64,000 nucleotides of DNA from Rhizobium bangladeshense (lineage in GTDB: Bacteria > Pseudomonadota > Alphaproteobacteria > Rhizobiales > Rhizobiaceae): positions 1 to 64,000 of the forward strand of contig NZ_LYPL01000018.1 in NCBI RefSeq assembly GCF_001662075.1, given 5' to 3'. Shown in pieces: positions 25,609 to 34,418 of this stretch; the stretch's first letter is position 1; each line of letters opens with the position of its first letter. The notes under the pieces are model-generated. The model was not told the origin of the DNA and did no database searches. It worked only from the letters and a program-made list of their open reading frames with translations. A program made the translations under genes and the position numbers.

Positions 25609-26778
25609 ATGCGTATCAAAACCGTCGAGGCCTGGTGGGTCAAGATTCCCATCGAGGCGAGCCGTCAGCACCGCAGCGACTTCGGCCGGCTGACGACTTT
25701 CGATGCTGCGATCCTGCGTATCGAAACGAACGACGGCATCGTGGGTTGGGGAGAGGGTAAGAATGCCGCAGGCAGTGCGGGCACCTACGGCACGCTGGTA
25801 CACATGATCAATCAAGAGGTAGGGCCAAAGCTCATCGGCCGCGATCCTGGCGACATCTCCACCATATGGGAGATGCTCTATAACGGCGTACGCCACGAGA
25901 CGGCGGCGAGTTCGGGCCACGCCATGCCCGAGATCGCTCGGCGCGGCCTTTCCGTCGCGGCGATCAGCGCGGTCGACATCGCACTCTGGGACATTCTCGG
26001 CAAATCGCTCGGCGTCCCAGTCTGGAAGCTGCTGGGTGGCCGCAAGGCAGATAGGTTGCCAGCCTATGCCTCCGGCGGTTGGGAGAGCGCGGAGAAGATC
26101 GGCGAGCAACTCCGGTCCTATATCGCGGCCGGCGGTTTCAAGTCAGTCAAGATGCGGGTCGGCGCGATGGATCGTGCGCCGCATGTCTCGGCAGCGCGCG
26201 TGCGGGCGGCTCGCAAAGCGGTCGGCCCCGACGTCGACTTGATGGTCGACGCGCACGGCACCTATACTGTTGCCGAAGCGAAGCGGTTCATCCAGATGGT
26301 TGCCGATTGCGACCTCGCCTGGTTCGAGGAGCCGGTGATAGCCGATGACAAGCCTGGCCTGGCGGAGGTGCGCGCGGCCGGGAATGTGCCGATCGCTGCC
26401 GGCGAGAGCGAGGCGACGCGTTTTGCCTTCCGAGATCTTGCCATGCTTCGGGCCGCCGACATATTTCAGCCCGATCCGGCCTTCTGTGGCGGCATTACGG
26501 AGGCGATGCGCATCAGTTCGCTCGCCAGCGCATTCAACCTCCGTTTCGCCCCGCATCTTTGGGCCGGTGCGCCGTGCTTCTTCTCCGGCCTGCACTTGTG
26601 CGCGGCCTCCCCGGCAAGCTTCGTCATCGAATACTCGCTCGGCGCAAATCCGATGATCCATGACCTTGTCGAGGATTCTGTGTCTGTAAAGGACGGTATG
26701 ATAGAGATCCCGGACAGACCTGGTCTGGGTTTCACAATCAATCAGCGGGTCCTGGAGACTCATGCGCAAAGACACTGA
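25609..26778 (+). CDS. Enolase-superfamily enzyme, mandelate racemase/muconate lactonizing type
   Basis: The 389-residue protein has the capping domain (about 1-125) and a beta-barrel with metal ligands Asp214 (MVDAHG), Glu240 (WFEEP) and Glu266 (AAGESEA). The base positions read Lys181-x-Arg183 (VKMRVG) and a His316 (APHLW) with an Asp at 287 or 289, so a mandelate-racemase-like His-Asp pair is present. The second Lys of the usual KxK is Arg. Acid-sugar dehydratases are the most common function of such proteins. It lies in an operon with a 3-epimerase-like protein, a GntR regulator and a hydroxyacid dehydrogenase. Confidence 0.87.
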   Translation: MRIKTVEAWWVKIPIEASRQHRSDFGRLTTFDAAILRIETNDGIVGWGEGKNAAGSAGTYGTLVHMINQEVGPKLIGRDPGDISTIWEMLYNGVRHETAASSGHAMPEIARRGLSVAAISAVDIALWDILGKSLGVPVWKLLGGRKADRLPAYASGGWESAEKIGEQLRSYIAAGGFKSVKMRVGAMDRAPHVSAARVRAARKAVGPDVDLMVDAHGTYTVAEAKRFIQMVADCDLAWFEEPVIADDKPGLAEVRAAGNVPIAAGESEATRFAFRDLAMLRAADIFQPDPAFCGGITEAMRISSLASAFNLRFAPHLWAGAPCFFSGLHLCAASPASFVIEYSLGANPMIHDLVEDSVSVKDGMIEIPDRPGLGFTINQRVLETHAQRH

Positions 26779-26780
26779 CG

Positions 26781-27497
26781 ATGAAAGAAAACTCCCTCCT
26801 CTCCGATCTCGCGGCACATCTTTTCTCAAACTCGAGCGACAACGGCCGCACGCCATCGGAGCGCGAGCTTGCGGAGCACTTCAGCGTCAGCCGCGGCCAG
26901 ATTCGTGAGGCGCTGGCCATTCTGGAGGCTATGCGCATCGTCGAGCGCCGAGCCAAGTCGGGCATCTACCTGACGACGACGGAGGCGAGCGTGGAGGCAA
27001 TGGCACTTTTTGCCCGCGCCGGTGTTCCGCTTGATCCCATCCTGATCTACGAGACCGTGGAGCTTCGCAAGATCCATGAGATCAAGGCCGCCGAACTCGC
27101 CTGTAATCGGGCGACGGAGGAAAATTACCAGCGCTTGCGCGATATCCTGGCCGCGTCCGAGGAGAAGCTTGCCGCGGGCGAGGGGCTGGCACGCGAGGAC
27201 CGGGATTTCCATCTGGAGATCGTGCGAGCCACCAAGAATAGCGTCTTTTATCGGGTGTGCAGCGTCTATTACGTCATGGGCGAGCACCGGCTGCCGATCT
27301 ATTTTGCCGATGCCGCCCGCAGCCGGCGCTCGCATGAGGAGCATATCCGCATCTACGAGGCGCTGCTTGCCCGAGACGGCAACCTCGCCCAGGCGCTGAT
27401 GAGCGCGCATCTTCAAGGTGCCGAAAGCTATTGGAAGGGTCTCATCGGCGGTCCAGGCGGCAGCCGGATAGGCGTAACCGGCGGGAAGGGCCGATGA
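26781..27497 (+). CDS. GntR-family transcriptional regulator (FadR/FCD type)
   Basis: The 238-residue protein has the winged helix at about 10-70 (RTPSERELAEHFSVSRGQIREALAIL) and an all-helical FCD domain with likely metal-binding polar residues in the C-terminal half (HLEIVRAT, RRSHEEHIRIYEALLARD). FadR-type members bind TGGT-N3-ACCA-like dyads, and three such sites occur within this block. It lies two bases after the enolase-family gene and overlaps the dehydrogenase start by four bases. It is therefore the best candidate regulator of the TIM-barrel genes and the ABC importer. Confidence 0.88.
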   Translation: MKENSLLSDLAAHLFSNSSDNGRTPSERELAEHFSVSRGQIREALAILEAMRIVERRAKSGIYLTTTEASVEAMALFARAGVPLDPILIYETVELRKIHEIKAAELACNRATEENYQRLRDILAASEEKLAAGEGLAREDRDFHLEIVRATKNSVFYRVCSVYYVMGEHRLPIYFADAARSRRSHEEHIRIYEALLARDGNLAQALMSAHLQGAESYWKGLIGGPGGSRIGVTGGKGR

Positions 27498-28468
27498 GCT
27501 TCATCTTTTCCACACATCCCCTGCATCCCGCGGCCGAGGCCATGCTTCAGGCTGCAGGTGATCTGCGCGTGGCTTCCGCGCCGGATCCAGAAACCCTGCT
27601 GCGAGAAGGCCGCGGCGCGGGCATTATTGTCGTGCGCGCGCCGATCCCGCCGGCCTTCTTCGAGGATGCGCCGGCGCTTCGGGCGGCGATCCGCCATGGC
27701 GCCGGCCTCGACATGGTGCCGATGGAGGCGGCGACCCGTGCCGGCGTGCTGGTCGCCAACGTGCCTGCTGTCAACGCGTCGACCGTCGCCGAGCACGTCA
27801 TCCTGGTGACACTGGCCCTGCTGCGTCGCTTTCGCCAGATGGACCGGGAACTGCGCCAGGACGGCTGGGCGGCGGGCCGCGTCCAGTCGGATGCGGCCGT
27901 CGATCTCGGCGGCCGCACCATGGGTATCGTCGGTATGGGCAATGTTGGCAAGGCGATCTTCAAGATCGCGAAGTTCGGCTTTGGCCTGCAGGTGGTCGCG
28001 ACGAGCCGGTCGCCCGAAAGCGTGCCGGAGGGCGCGCGCTTTCTGTCGATCGATGAGCTTGTCGCGCTGGCCGACATCGTCGTGCTCTGCTGCCCGCTGA
28101 CGCCGGAGACGACTGGCTTGCTCAATGCCGGGCGCATTGGTCGCATGAAGCCCGCGGCCATCCTGGTCAACGTCTCACGCGGTCTCGTCGTCGATGACGC
28201 GGCGCTGATCCAGGCGCTGCGCGATGGCCGCATCGGCGGAGCCGCGCTCGACGTCTTCGCAACGCAGCCGCTGCCACTCGACCACCCCTATTTCGGCTTT
28301 GCCAACGTTATTGTCACTCCGCACCTGGCTGGTCTGACGGAAGAGAGCATGATGCGCATGGGAACAGGCGCGGCGAGCGAAGCGCTGCGCGTCATCAAAG
28401 GCGACTTGCCCGTCAATTTGCGTAATCCCGAAGTGGTAGAGCACTACCGCCGGCGCTTTCCGGCATAG
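27494..28468 (+). CDS. D-2-hydroxyacid dehydrogenase family protein with Glu-to-Gln change in the active site
   Basis: The 324-residue protein has the family's split catalytic domain and an NAD-binding domain with GMGNVG (147-152). The catalytic Arg229 (VSRG) and His277 (TPHLAG) are present. The Glu that normally pairs with the His, in the ...EP motif after DVF, is Gln258 (DVFATQPLP). It starts at the ATG overlapping the GntR stop by four bases. It would interconvert a 2-keto acid and a D-2-hydroxy acid, probably the product of the enolase-family dehydratase. The Gln may shift activity or pH dependence. Confidence 0.85.
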   Translation: MSFIFSTHPLHPAAEAMLQAAGDLRVASAPDPETLLREGRGAGIIVVRAPIPPAFFEDAPALRAAIRHGAGLDMVPMEAATRAGVLVANVPAVNASTVAEHVILVTLALLRRFRQMDRELRQDGWAAGRVQSDAAVDLGGRTMGIVGMGNVGKAIFKIAKFGFGLQVVATSRSPESVPEGARFLSIDELVALADIVVLCCPLTPETTGLLNAGRIGRMKPAAILVNVSRGLVVDDAALIQALRDGRIGGAALDVFATQPLPLDHPYFGFANVIVTPHLAGLTEESMMRMGTGAASEALRVIKGDLPVNLRNPEVVEHYRRRFPA

Positions 28469-28539
28469 CGGGCCATCCGATGGAAGCTTGGCTGTTTGCT
28501 GTGCCGCCGAGAGCATCGGCATTTTTCTGGCGGATCAGC

Positions 28540-29616
28540 TTAGCCGGCGTGCCGCAGGCTTACCCCGCTTCCGGCGTCAAACAGCACGACCTTTTCCGGA
28601 TTCCACGAAAAGCGAACCGTGTCCTCGATACGAAGTACCGTTTGCGTCGGCACGGTCGCGTGGATGAACTTCTCGCCGGTGCGTAGCGTCACAATCTTTT
28701 CGACGCCATGGTTCTCCACGTCGTGTACCCGCGCTTCCCCTGGCGCGCCGCTGTCGAGGAAGATGTCCTCCGGACGGATGCCGAAGGTGAGCGGGCGACC
28801 GTCCGCCGCGATCGCGTGGCGGTTGCCCAACGGCAGCCGGTAGCCCTCGCTGGCCACTGCCTCGCCGCCGGCAAGCGTACCGGTGATCAGGTTCATCGGC
28901 GGTGAACCGACGGCGCGCGCGACGAAGGTGTTGACCGGGTTCCGGTAGATCTCCTGCGGTGTGCCTGTCTGCACCAATTGGCCGTTGTTCAGGACGCCGA
29001 TCTTGTCGCCCATCGACATGGCCTCTATCTGGTCATGGGTGACGAAGAGGAAGGTCGCGCCGAGGTTCATCTGCAGGTTCTTCAACTCCGTGCGGAGTGC
29101 TTCGCGAAGCTTCGCGTCCAGCGCCGAAAGCGGTTCGTCCATCAGGAACACCCGCGGCTTGCGCACGATCGCCCGGCCGATCGATACGCGCTGCATCTCG
29201 CCTCCCGACAGCCGATCCGTCTTGCGGTCGAGGAGATGCTCGATACGCAGGGTCTTCGCCACTCGTGCGACTCGCTCCTGGATTTCCTGGGGCTCAATGC
29301 GGCGGATACGGGATTTCAATGGAAATTCCAGGTTCTCCCGAACCGTATAACGCGGGTAAAGCGAGTATTGCTGCAGCACCAGCGCTACGTCCCGCTCGGC
29401 GGCGCCCCAGTCGGCGACGTCGTGCCCGTCGATGAAGATCTGGCCTGCCGTCGGCTTCTCAAGACCGGCAATCAGGCGCAGCGTCGTCGTCTTGCCGGCG
29501 CCGGTCTGCCCGAGCAGCACGAAGAACTCGCCGTCGGCGATGTCGATGTTCAGGTTTTTAAGTGCTGTGTGGGTGCCGAAAGTCTTGGTGATGCCCTTGA
29601 GTTCGATATGCGCCAT
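28540..29616 (-). CDS. ABC transporter ATP-binding protein, MalK/UgpC type (second of two)
   Basis: The 358-residue ATPase has Walker A GQTGAGKTT (36-44), the signature LSGGEMQRV and Walker B RVFLMDEP. A C-terminal regulatory TOBE/OB domain covers about 240-358. It overlaps the stop of the other ATPase gene by one base (TGATG). Two different ATPases in one carbohydrate-type importer resemble the glycerol importer GlpSTPQUV of rhizobia, in which GlpS and GlpT form a heterodimer. It is the last gene of the operon. Confidence 0.9.
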   Translation of the reverse strand: MAHIELKGITKTFGTHTALKNLNIDIADGEFFVLLGQTGAGKTTTLRLIAGLEKPTAGQIFIDGHDVADWGAAERDVALVLQQYSLYPRYTVRENLEFPLKSRIRRIEPQEIQERVARVAKTLRIEHLLDRKTDRLSGGEMQRVSIGRAIVRKPRVFLMDEPLSALDAKLREALRTELKNLQMNLGATFLFVTHDQIEAMSMGDKIGVLNNGQLVQTGTPQEIYRNPVNTFVARAVGSPPMNLITGTLAGGEAVASEGYRLPLGNRHAIAADGRPLTFGIRPEDIFLDSGAPGEARVHDVENHGVEKIVTLRTGEKFIHATVPTQTVLRIEDTVRFSWNPEKVVLFDAGSGVSLRHAG

Positions 29617-30725
29617 CAGAGTCTGATCCCAAGCGATGAACCGGTTGTCGTGTTGAAGAAATGCGCCTGGGCGGGGTCGATGCGGGCCCAGACGGCTTCG
29701 CCAGGACCGGGCACGAAACCGCTCTTGGTGCGTGCCCTGATCATTTGCTGGCCGACCTTCAGGTCCACGATATCGTGCGAACCGAGCGGCTCGATAATAT
29801 GCGCCTCGACCGGAACGAAGCCCTCACGCGCCTCCCGCGAAACGACCACGCCCTCCGGCCGAACGCCGAGTGTCAGCTGCCCGTTCGCGGCCCTCGCCTC
29901 AGAGAGACGGTTGGCGAGAACCGCGGGGAACTCGAAGCCCGTTGGCCCATCGCCGACCTGGACGCTCGTGTGGCCGCCCGTTTCACTGACGGTTGCCGGC
30001 GCCATGTTCATGACGGGGCTTCCGACAAACTGCGCCACGAACATGTTGGCGGGTTGCCCGTAAACCTCTTCCGGCGTGCCGACCTGCTGAAGGATGCCCT
30101 CGTGCATGATGACGATGCGGTCGGCGAGCGACATGGCCTCCACCTGGTCATGCGTCACGTAGATGGTGGTGGAACCCTGCTTGATATGCAGACGCTTGAT
30201 TTCCGCCCTCATCTCCTCTCGCAGTTTCGCGTCCAGCGCACCGATCGGCTCATCCATCAGCATGGCCTTTGGGCGTCGCACCAGCGCGCGGCCGATTGCG
30301 ACACGTTGCATGTCCCCACCTGACAGCGCCGATGGCTTGCGGGCCAGCAAATCGGTAATGCGCAGCACGGCGGCGATCTCCCGGACCGCCCTATCGACAT
30401 CGGCGCGGCTCATCCGGGTGGCGCGGAGCGGGAAGGCGATGTTTTCGTAGACCGTCATGTGCGGATAGAGCGAGAAGGACTGGAACACCATGGCGATGTC
30501 CCGCCCGGATGCCTTGATATGCTGCACCGGCCGGCCATCGATCAGGATGTCGCCGTCGTCGATCGTCTCCAGACCCGCGATGGCCCGCAACGTCGTCGTC
30601 TTGCCGCAGCCCGATTGTCCGAGCAGCACGATGAACTCGTTGTCGGCGATGGCGAGATTGAGGTCTTTGATGACCTGGACCGCCCCGAAATACTTCTGGA
30701 TGGCGCGTAGTTCGATCTGCGTCAT
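29616..30725 (-). CDS. ABC transporter ATP-binding protein, MalK/UgpC type (first of two)
   Basis: The 369-residue ATPase shows Walker A GQSGCGKTT, the signature LSGGDMQRV, Walker B KAMLMDEP and a C-terminal TOBE domain. It starts at an ATG that overlaps the stop of the small membrane protein by four bases and is coupled to the next ATPase. Its sequence differs clearly from its partner, so a heterodimer is more likely than redundancy. It energises import by the two permeases upstream. Confidence 0.9.
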   Translation of the reverse strand: MTQIELRAIQKYFGAVQVIKDLNLAIADNEFIVLLGQSGCGKTTTLRAIAGLETIDDGDILIDGRPVQHIKASGRDIAMVFQSFSLYPHMTVYENIAFPLRATRMSRADVDRAVREIAAVLRITDLLARKPSALSGGDMQRVAIGRALVRRPKAMLMDEPIGALDAKLREEMRAEIKRLHIKQGSTTIYVTHDQVEAMSLADRIVIMHEGILQQVGTPEEVYGQPANMFVAQFVGSPVMNMAPATVSETGGHTSVQVGDGPTGFEFPAVLANRLSEARAANGQLTLGVRPEGVVVSREAREGFVPVEAHIIEPLGSHDIVDLKVGQQMIRARTKSGFVPGPGEAVWARIDPAQAHFFNTTTGSSLGIRL

Positions 30726-30925
30726 GTATCGCTGCCTTCGTCTCGTTGCGCATCCTGGGGGATTTTGCTCGTCACCATGAAGGCGATCAGTCCGACAAGC
30801 GTCATCGTCATGCCGTAGCGGTGCAGAAACAGGTTCCAGGGCTGGCAGAGCGCGATGATGCCCAAGATCATCAGATACTGCGAACCGGGTTCGAGATATT
30901 TCTGGTTGAAGGCGCGAAAGGTCAT
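30722..30925 (-). CDS. 67-residue membrane protein within an ABC importer operon (GlpU-like position)
   Basis: This small gene overlaps the permease stop (ATGA at 30922-30925) and also the following ATPase start (30722-30725), so it is tightly coupled to both. The product has two hydrophobic stretches (YLMILGIIALCQPW and MTLVGLIAFMVTS) joined by a short HRYGMT loop and a charged tail (QDAQRDEGSDT). It is hidden in a longer frame that overlaps the permease. In rhizobial glycerol importers a small two-helix protein, GlpU, has the same place. It is probably an accessory subunit; its role is unknown. Confidence 0.75.
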   Translation of the reverse strand: MTFRAFNQKYLEPGSQYLMILGIIALCQPWNLFLHRYGMTMTLVGLIAFMVTSKIPQDAQRDEGSDT

Positions 30926-31881
30926 TTGCGGATCGCTCCGAAGCTCATGCCGCGCAGGAGATGGTTCCTGAGCAGGAAGGTAAAGATGGCGACCGGTAGC
31001 AGGAACAGGAAGGTACCTGCCGCGATGACCGTCCAATCCGGCAGTCCGGAGCCGACCTGGCTCGGGATGAAGGGTGGAGCGGTTTGCGCCCGCCGGTTCG
31101 TCATGATCAGTGCAAATGCATATTCGTTCCAGGCCGTGATGAAGCAGAAGACGGCTGTCGCGGCTATGCCGGTCGCCGCTTCCGGAATGACGATCTTGAA
31201 GAAGGCCTCCATCCGCGTGTAGCCGTCGACGAGGGCGGCCTCCTCGTATTCCTTCGGGATCTCGTCGATGAAACCCTTCATCAGCCAAACGGAGAAGGAA
31301 AGGTTGAAGGCCGTGTAGAGTATGATCAGGCCCCAGTGCGTGTCGTTGAGGCCTACGACGCGGTACATGAGGAACATCGGGATCGCCACGACAACGGGCG
31401 GAAGCATGCGCGTCGACAGGATGAAGAAGAGAAGGTCTGCCTCCCCCTTCACTCTGAAGCGCGAGAAGCCGTAGGCGGTGAAGGTACCCATGCCGACTGC
31501 CAGCACGGTGGAGGTAATGGCGACGATCAGCGAGTTCATGAAGCGGTTCGGATAGCCGGATGGCTGCACCTCGCCGCGGCCGGAGCGGACGATCTTCTCA
31601 CCGCCGTCGAACACCATCCGCTCCCACCAGGGGGCGGCGGCATATTCTTCGGGCGTCGGCACTCCGCGCAGCTGCGAGCGCTTGGTGAAGAGCTTCACCA
31701 AGGGTGAGAGTTCCGGCTCAAAGAGCACTGTCGGCGGTATGGTTGTGGCGAGGTTGCGCGGCTTGAAGGCCGTGGAGGTGATCCAGTAGATCGGCGCCAG
31801 GAAGATCAGCGTAATGACGAGTACGGCGGCGATTGCGACCCGGTTCAGCGCGCGTTCGGAGCGGGTTTGGACGGCCGCCAT
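30922..31881 (-). CDS. ABC transporter permease, MalG type
   Basis: The 319-residue inner-membrane protein has six apparent membrane segments and the EAA loop EEAALVDGYTRMEAFFKIVIPE that docks on the ATPase. A periplasmic insertion between the first two helices (about 45-105) is large. It begins one base after the other permease gene and overlaps the small membrane protein gene by four bases. It forms the translocation pore together with the MalF-type subunit. Confidence 0.9.
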   Translation of the reverse strand: MAAVQTRSERALNRVAIAAVLVITLIFLAPIYWITSTAFKPRNLATTIPPTVLFEPELSPLVKLFTKRSQLRGVPTPEEYAAAPWWERMVFDGGEKIVRSGRGEVQPSGYPNRFMNSLIVAITSTVLAVGMGTFTAYGFSRFRVKGEADLLFFILSTRMLPPVVVAIPMFLMYRVVGLNDTHWGLIILYTAFNLSFSVWLMKGFIDEIPKEYEEAALVDGYTRMEAFFKIVIPEAATGIAATAVFCFITAWNEYAFALIMTNRRAQTAPPFIPSQVGSGLPDWTVIAAGTFLFLLPVAIFTFLLRNHLLRGMSFGAIRK

Positions 31882-31882
31882 C

Positions 31883-32788
31883 TCAGCGCTCCTTCACTTT
31901 GTTAAGGTACTTGACGTAAATGTTGGTGATGGCGAGGATCATGATGAGCACGATGTAGGCGAGTGCGCAGGAGCGCCCCGTCTGCCATTCCTGGAAGGCC
32001 ATCTTATAGAGCCGAATGGAGATTACTTCCGTCGTCGGCTGGCTGGTCAGGATGTAGGCGAGGTCGAAGGTTTTGAAGGCTTCCATTGTACGGAAAATGA
32101 TTGCGATCATCAGGATCGGCGCCACCAGCGGCAGCGTGATGCGGAAGAAAGTATAGAACGGTCCTGCCCGGTCGATCGCCGCTGCCTCGTAAAGGTGCTT
32201 TGGCACGGCCGAAAGGCCGGCGAGCGACAGCAGCATCACGAAGGGCGACCACATCCAGATGTCCGTGATGGCGACCGCATAGAGCGCCACATCCGGATTC
32301 GACAGCCACTCGAAGGAGCCGAGGCCGAGCGTGTAGTTGATGATGCCAAAGGAGGGATCGTAGAGCAGCTTCCAGAAGAGGCCGACCACTGCCATCGACA
32401 GCATCATCGGCAGCAGCAGCAGTGTCGTCAGAAGACCCTTCAGCGGAATATCGCGGTTGAGCAGCATCGCCGTGCCGAAGCCGACGATCACCTGCCCCGT
32501 CACCGAGACGATCACATATTTCGCGGTGATGGCAAAATTCGACCATATGAACGGATCATTGAGCAGCTCGCGATAGTTCTGCAGGCCGACGAAATTGGCC
32601 GGCGCGTTCGATGAGGCGCGAAAGTCGGTGAAGGAATAGCCGAGCGAATAGATCAGCGGAAAGATGTTGAAGACGATCAGGAACAGGATCGTCGGGATGA
32701 TGAACAGGTTGCGAATGCGGATGTCGCTCATGCCGCGCGACGCGGCACGCGAGTTCGTGTCCAGCGATGTCATGACTGCGGTGGCCAA
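31883..32788 (-). CDS. ABC transporter permease, MalF type
   Basis: The 301-residue inner-membrane protein has a cytoplasmic N-terminus of about 25 residues, then six membrane segments, with the EAA loop YEAAAIDRAGPFYTFFRITLP in the second half. It follows the binding-protein gene after 157 bases that contain a stem-loop. Start and length are normal for the family. Confidence 0.9.
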   Translation of the reverse strand: MATAVMTSLDTNSRAASRGMSDIRIRNLFIIPTILFLIVFNIFPLIYSLGYSFTDFRASSNAPANFVGLQNYRELLNDPFIWSNFAITAKYVIVSVTGQVIVGFGTAMLLNRDIPLKGLLTTLLLLPMMLSMAVVGLFWKLLYDPSFGIINYTLGLGSFEWLSNPDVALYAVAITDIWMWSPFVMLLSLAGLSAVPKHLYEAAAIDRAGPFYTFFRITLPLVAPILMIAIIFRTMEAFKTFDLAYILTSQPTTEVISIRLYKMAFQEWQTGRSCALAYIVLIMILAITNIYVKYLNKVKER

Positions 32789-32908
32789 TCCTCTCCTCCT
32801 CCGAGAGTTCGGCGCCGGATGCCGGAAGGCATCACGATGCGCGAAGTGAATGCCGGGCGCCGCGCCCTCTCGAACCGCGCCCTTCGGCGCGAGATGCAGA
32901 ATGAAATG

Positions 32909-32930
32909 GGAGGGGCGGCGGAGCCCCTCC
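32909..32930 (-). promoter_or_regulatory. Stem-loop after the binding-protein gene
   Basis: GGAGGGGC and GCCCCTCC form an 8-base-pair stem with a 6-base loop, 16 bases after the binding-protein stop codon on the minus strand. As in the other ABC operons of the window, it may attenuate transcription or protect the binding-protein message. Confidence 0.55.
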
Positions 32931-32945
32931 GCTGATCGCGTTTTG

Positions 32946-34256
32946 CTACTTGTTACGTCCGTATTTCTTGAACGTCGCGTTCCAGTCAGCCGCCAGAGCG
33001 TCGAGCGCTTCCTTCGCCGAGCCTTGGCCGGCGGTGACGAAGGGATAAATGCGCTGGTTCATCTGGATCAGCAGTTCGGCATATTCAGGCGTTGCCCAGA
33101 AGTCCTTCACCTTGAACATGGTCTCGTAGAAGGCCTTGTTATACGGTGTCGCGTTCTGAAATTCCGGGGATTCAAGCACCTTGGCGCTTGCCGTGTAGCC
33201 ACCGAGTTCGGCCCAGCGCTTCTGGGTCTCGTCCTTGATGAACCATTCGAGGAATTTCATCGCCTCTTCCTGGTTGTTTGAATAGGAGATGACCGATATG
33301 CCCTGGCCACCGAGCGCTGCGAACTGCTCGCCATTCGGGCCTGCCGGGTTGGCAAAGAAGCCGGTAACCTTGGCGTTCGGGTTCGACGCCTCGTTCACCA
33401 GAGCAGGGAAGAAGGCGAAATAGTTCATGCTCATCGCCGCCAGGTTCTCGGTAATCGCCTGGTTGTTCTCGACGAAGAAGGACTTGGCCCAGCCCGGAGG
33501 CGTAAAGCCGTAAAGCTCGCGATACAATTCGAGCGCTTTGACGTTCTTCTCAGAGTTGATGATGCCGTCAACCTTGTAGGTCTGGTAGTCGCCGAGTTCT
33601 CCTCCGAACGAGAAGATTGCGTTCTCGACACCCATGACGAGACCGTCATAAGAATTGTCGGTGTAGATAGCTATTCCGTAGCGCTTCTGATCTGGGCGAT
33701 GGAAGAACTCGGCGATGTCGCGCATCTGGGCCCATGTCTTCGGCGGGGCGAGGTCGTAACCGTATTTCGCCTTGAACGCCTCCATCTCCTTGGGATCTTC
33801 GAACCAGTCCTTGCGGTAGGACCAGCCGACGGCGTCACCTTCTGCAGGAACTGACCAGTACTTCTTCGAGTTCGCCGGATACTCGGAGTAGTATTTCACC
33901 GTCGCCGGAGCCATCACCTGGGTCAGATTGTGCTTGGTGAAAAATTCCGTGAGATCGACGTAGTGTCCAGCTTCTGACGCAGCCCCGATCCACTGGCTGT
34001 CGCCGACGACCATGTCATAGGCTGAGCCCTTTGCGTTGAATTCGGTGAAGGCCTTGGTCTGAAAGTCGGACCATGGTGTCGTCTCGACAGTGACCTTGAC
34101 GCCGGTTTCAGCCTCGTATTCGTTGGCAAGTTCCTGAAGGTAATTTGCCGGGTCCCACTCGGCCCAGAAAATCGTCAGTTCCTGGGCCTGTGCGGACGTT
34201 CCGCAGGCCCACATCAATCCGACACCGGCGACGAGACCGGTCATTGTTTTGCGCAT
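32946..34256 (-). CDS. ABC transporter substrate-binding protein, carbohydrate/polyol family
   Basis: The 436-residue protein has a Sec signal peptide (MRKTMTGLVAGVG to AQAQ, about 25 residues) and no lipobox, so it is periplasmic. The mature part is a family 1 binding protein (LTIFWAEWDPANYLQELANEYEAETGVKV). I chose the ATG at 34256 because GGGAGGAAACG lies immediately upstream. It heads the importer operon, and a TGGT-N3-ACCA element lies 150 bases upstream next to a TATAAT box. The ligand is unknown; polyol, sugar and acidic-sugar ligands all occur in this family. Confidence 0.9.
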   Translation of the reverse strand: MRKTMTGLVAGVGLMWACGTSAQAQELTIFWAEWDPANYLQELANEYEAETGVKVTVETTPWSDFQTKAFTEFNAKGSAYDMVVGDSQWIGAASEAGHYVDLTEFFTKHNLTQVMAPATVKYYSEYPANSKKYWSVPAEGDAVGWSYRKDWFEDPKEMEAFKAKYGYDLAPPKTWAQMRDIAEFFHRPDQKRYGIAIYTDNSYDGLVMGVENAIFSFGGELGDYQTYKVDGIINSEKNVKALELYRELYGFTPPGWAKSFFVENNQAITENLAAMSMNYFAFFPALVNEASNPNAKVTGFFANPAGPNGEQFAALGGQGISVISYSNNQEEAMKFLEWFIKDETQKRWAELGGYTASAKVLESPEFQNATPYNKAFYETMFKVKDFWATPEYAELLIQMNQRIYPFVTAGQGSAKEALDALAADWNATFKKYGRNK

Positions 34257-34390
34257 AACGTTTCCTCCCATTTATGCACGCTTCCCGCGTCGTCGCGGGC
34301 CTCCCGATCTGGCTTCTTGATCCTCCTGGGTGGTTTTCGTGCCGGGGTCCTCCCCGACCCCTAGCGCGTTTCAGATCTCAAGCCTGAATA

Positions 34391-34418
34391 TTATATCCCT
34401 GATCTGGTAGTACCAAAC
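34391..34418 (-). promoter_or_regulatory. Candidate sigma-70 promoter of the ABC importer operon
   Basis: On the minus strand TATAAT (34391-34396) is preceded by TTTGGT (34413-34418) at a 16-base spacing. The TGGT-N3-ACCA dyad overlaps this -35 region, the arrangement expected for repression. Confidence 0.45.
34406..34416 (-). promoter_or_regulatory. TGGT-N3-ACCA element, candidate GntR operator, copy 3
   Basis: TGGTAGTACCA is a perfect dyad. On the minus strand it reads TTTGGTACTACCAGAT, nearly the same as the copy at 24380, and has the same orientation toward its gene. It overlaps the -35 region of the importer promoter. Confidence 0.6.
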
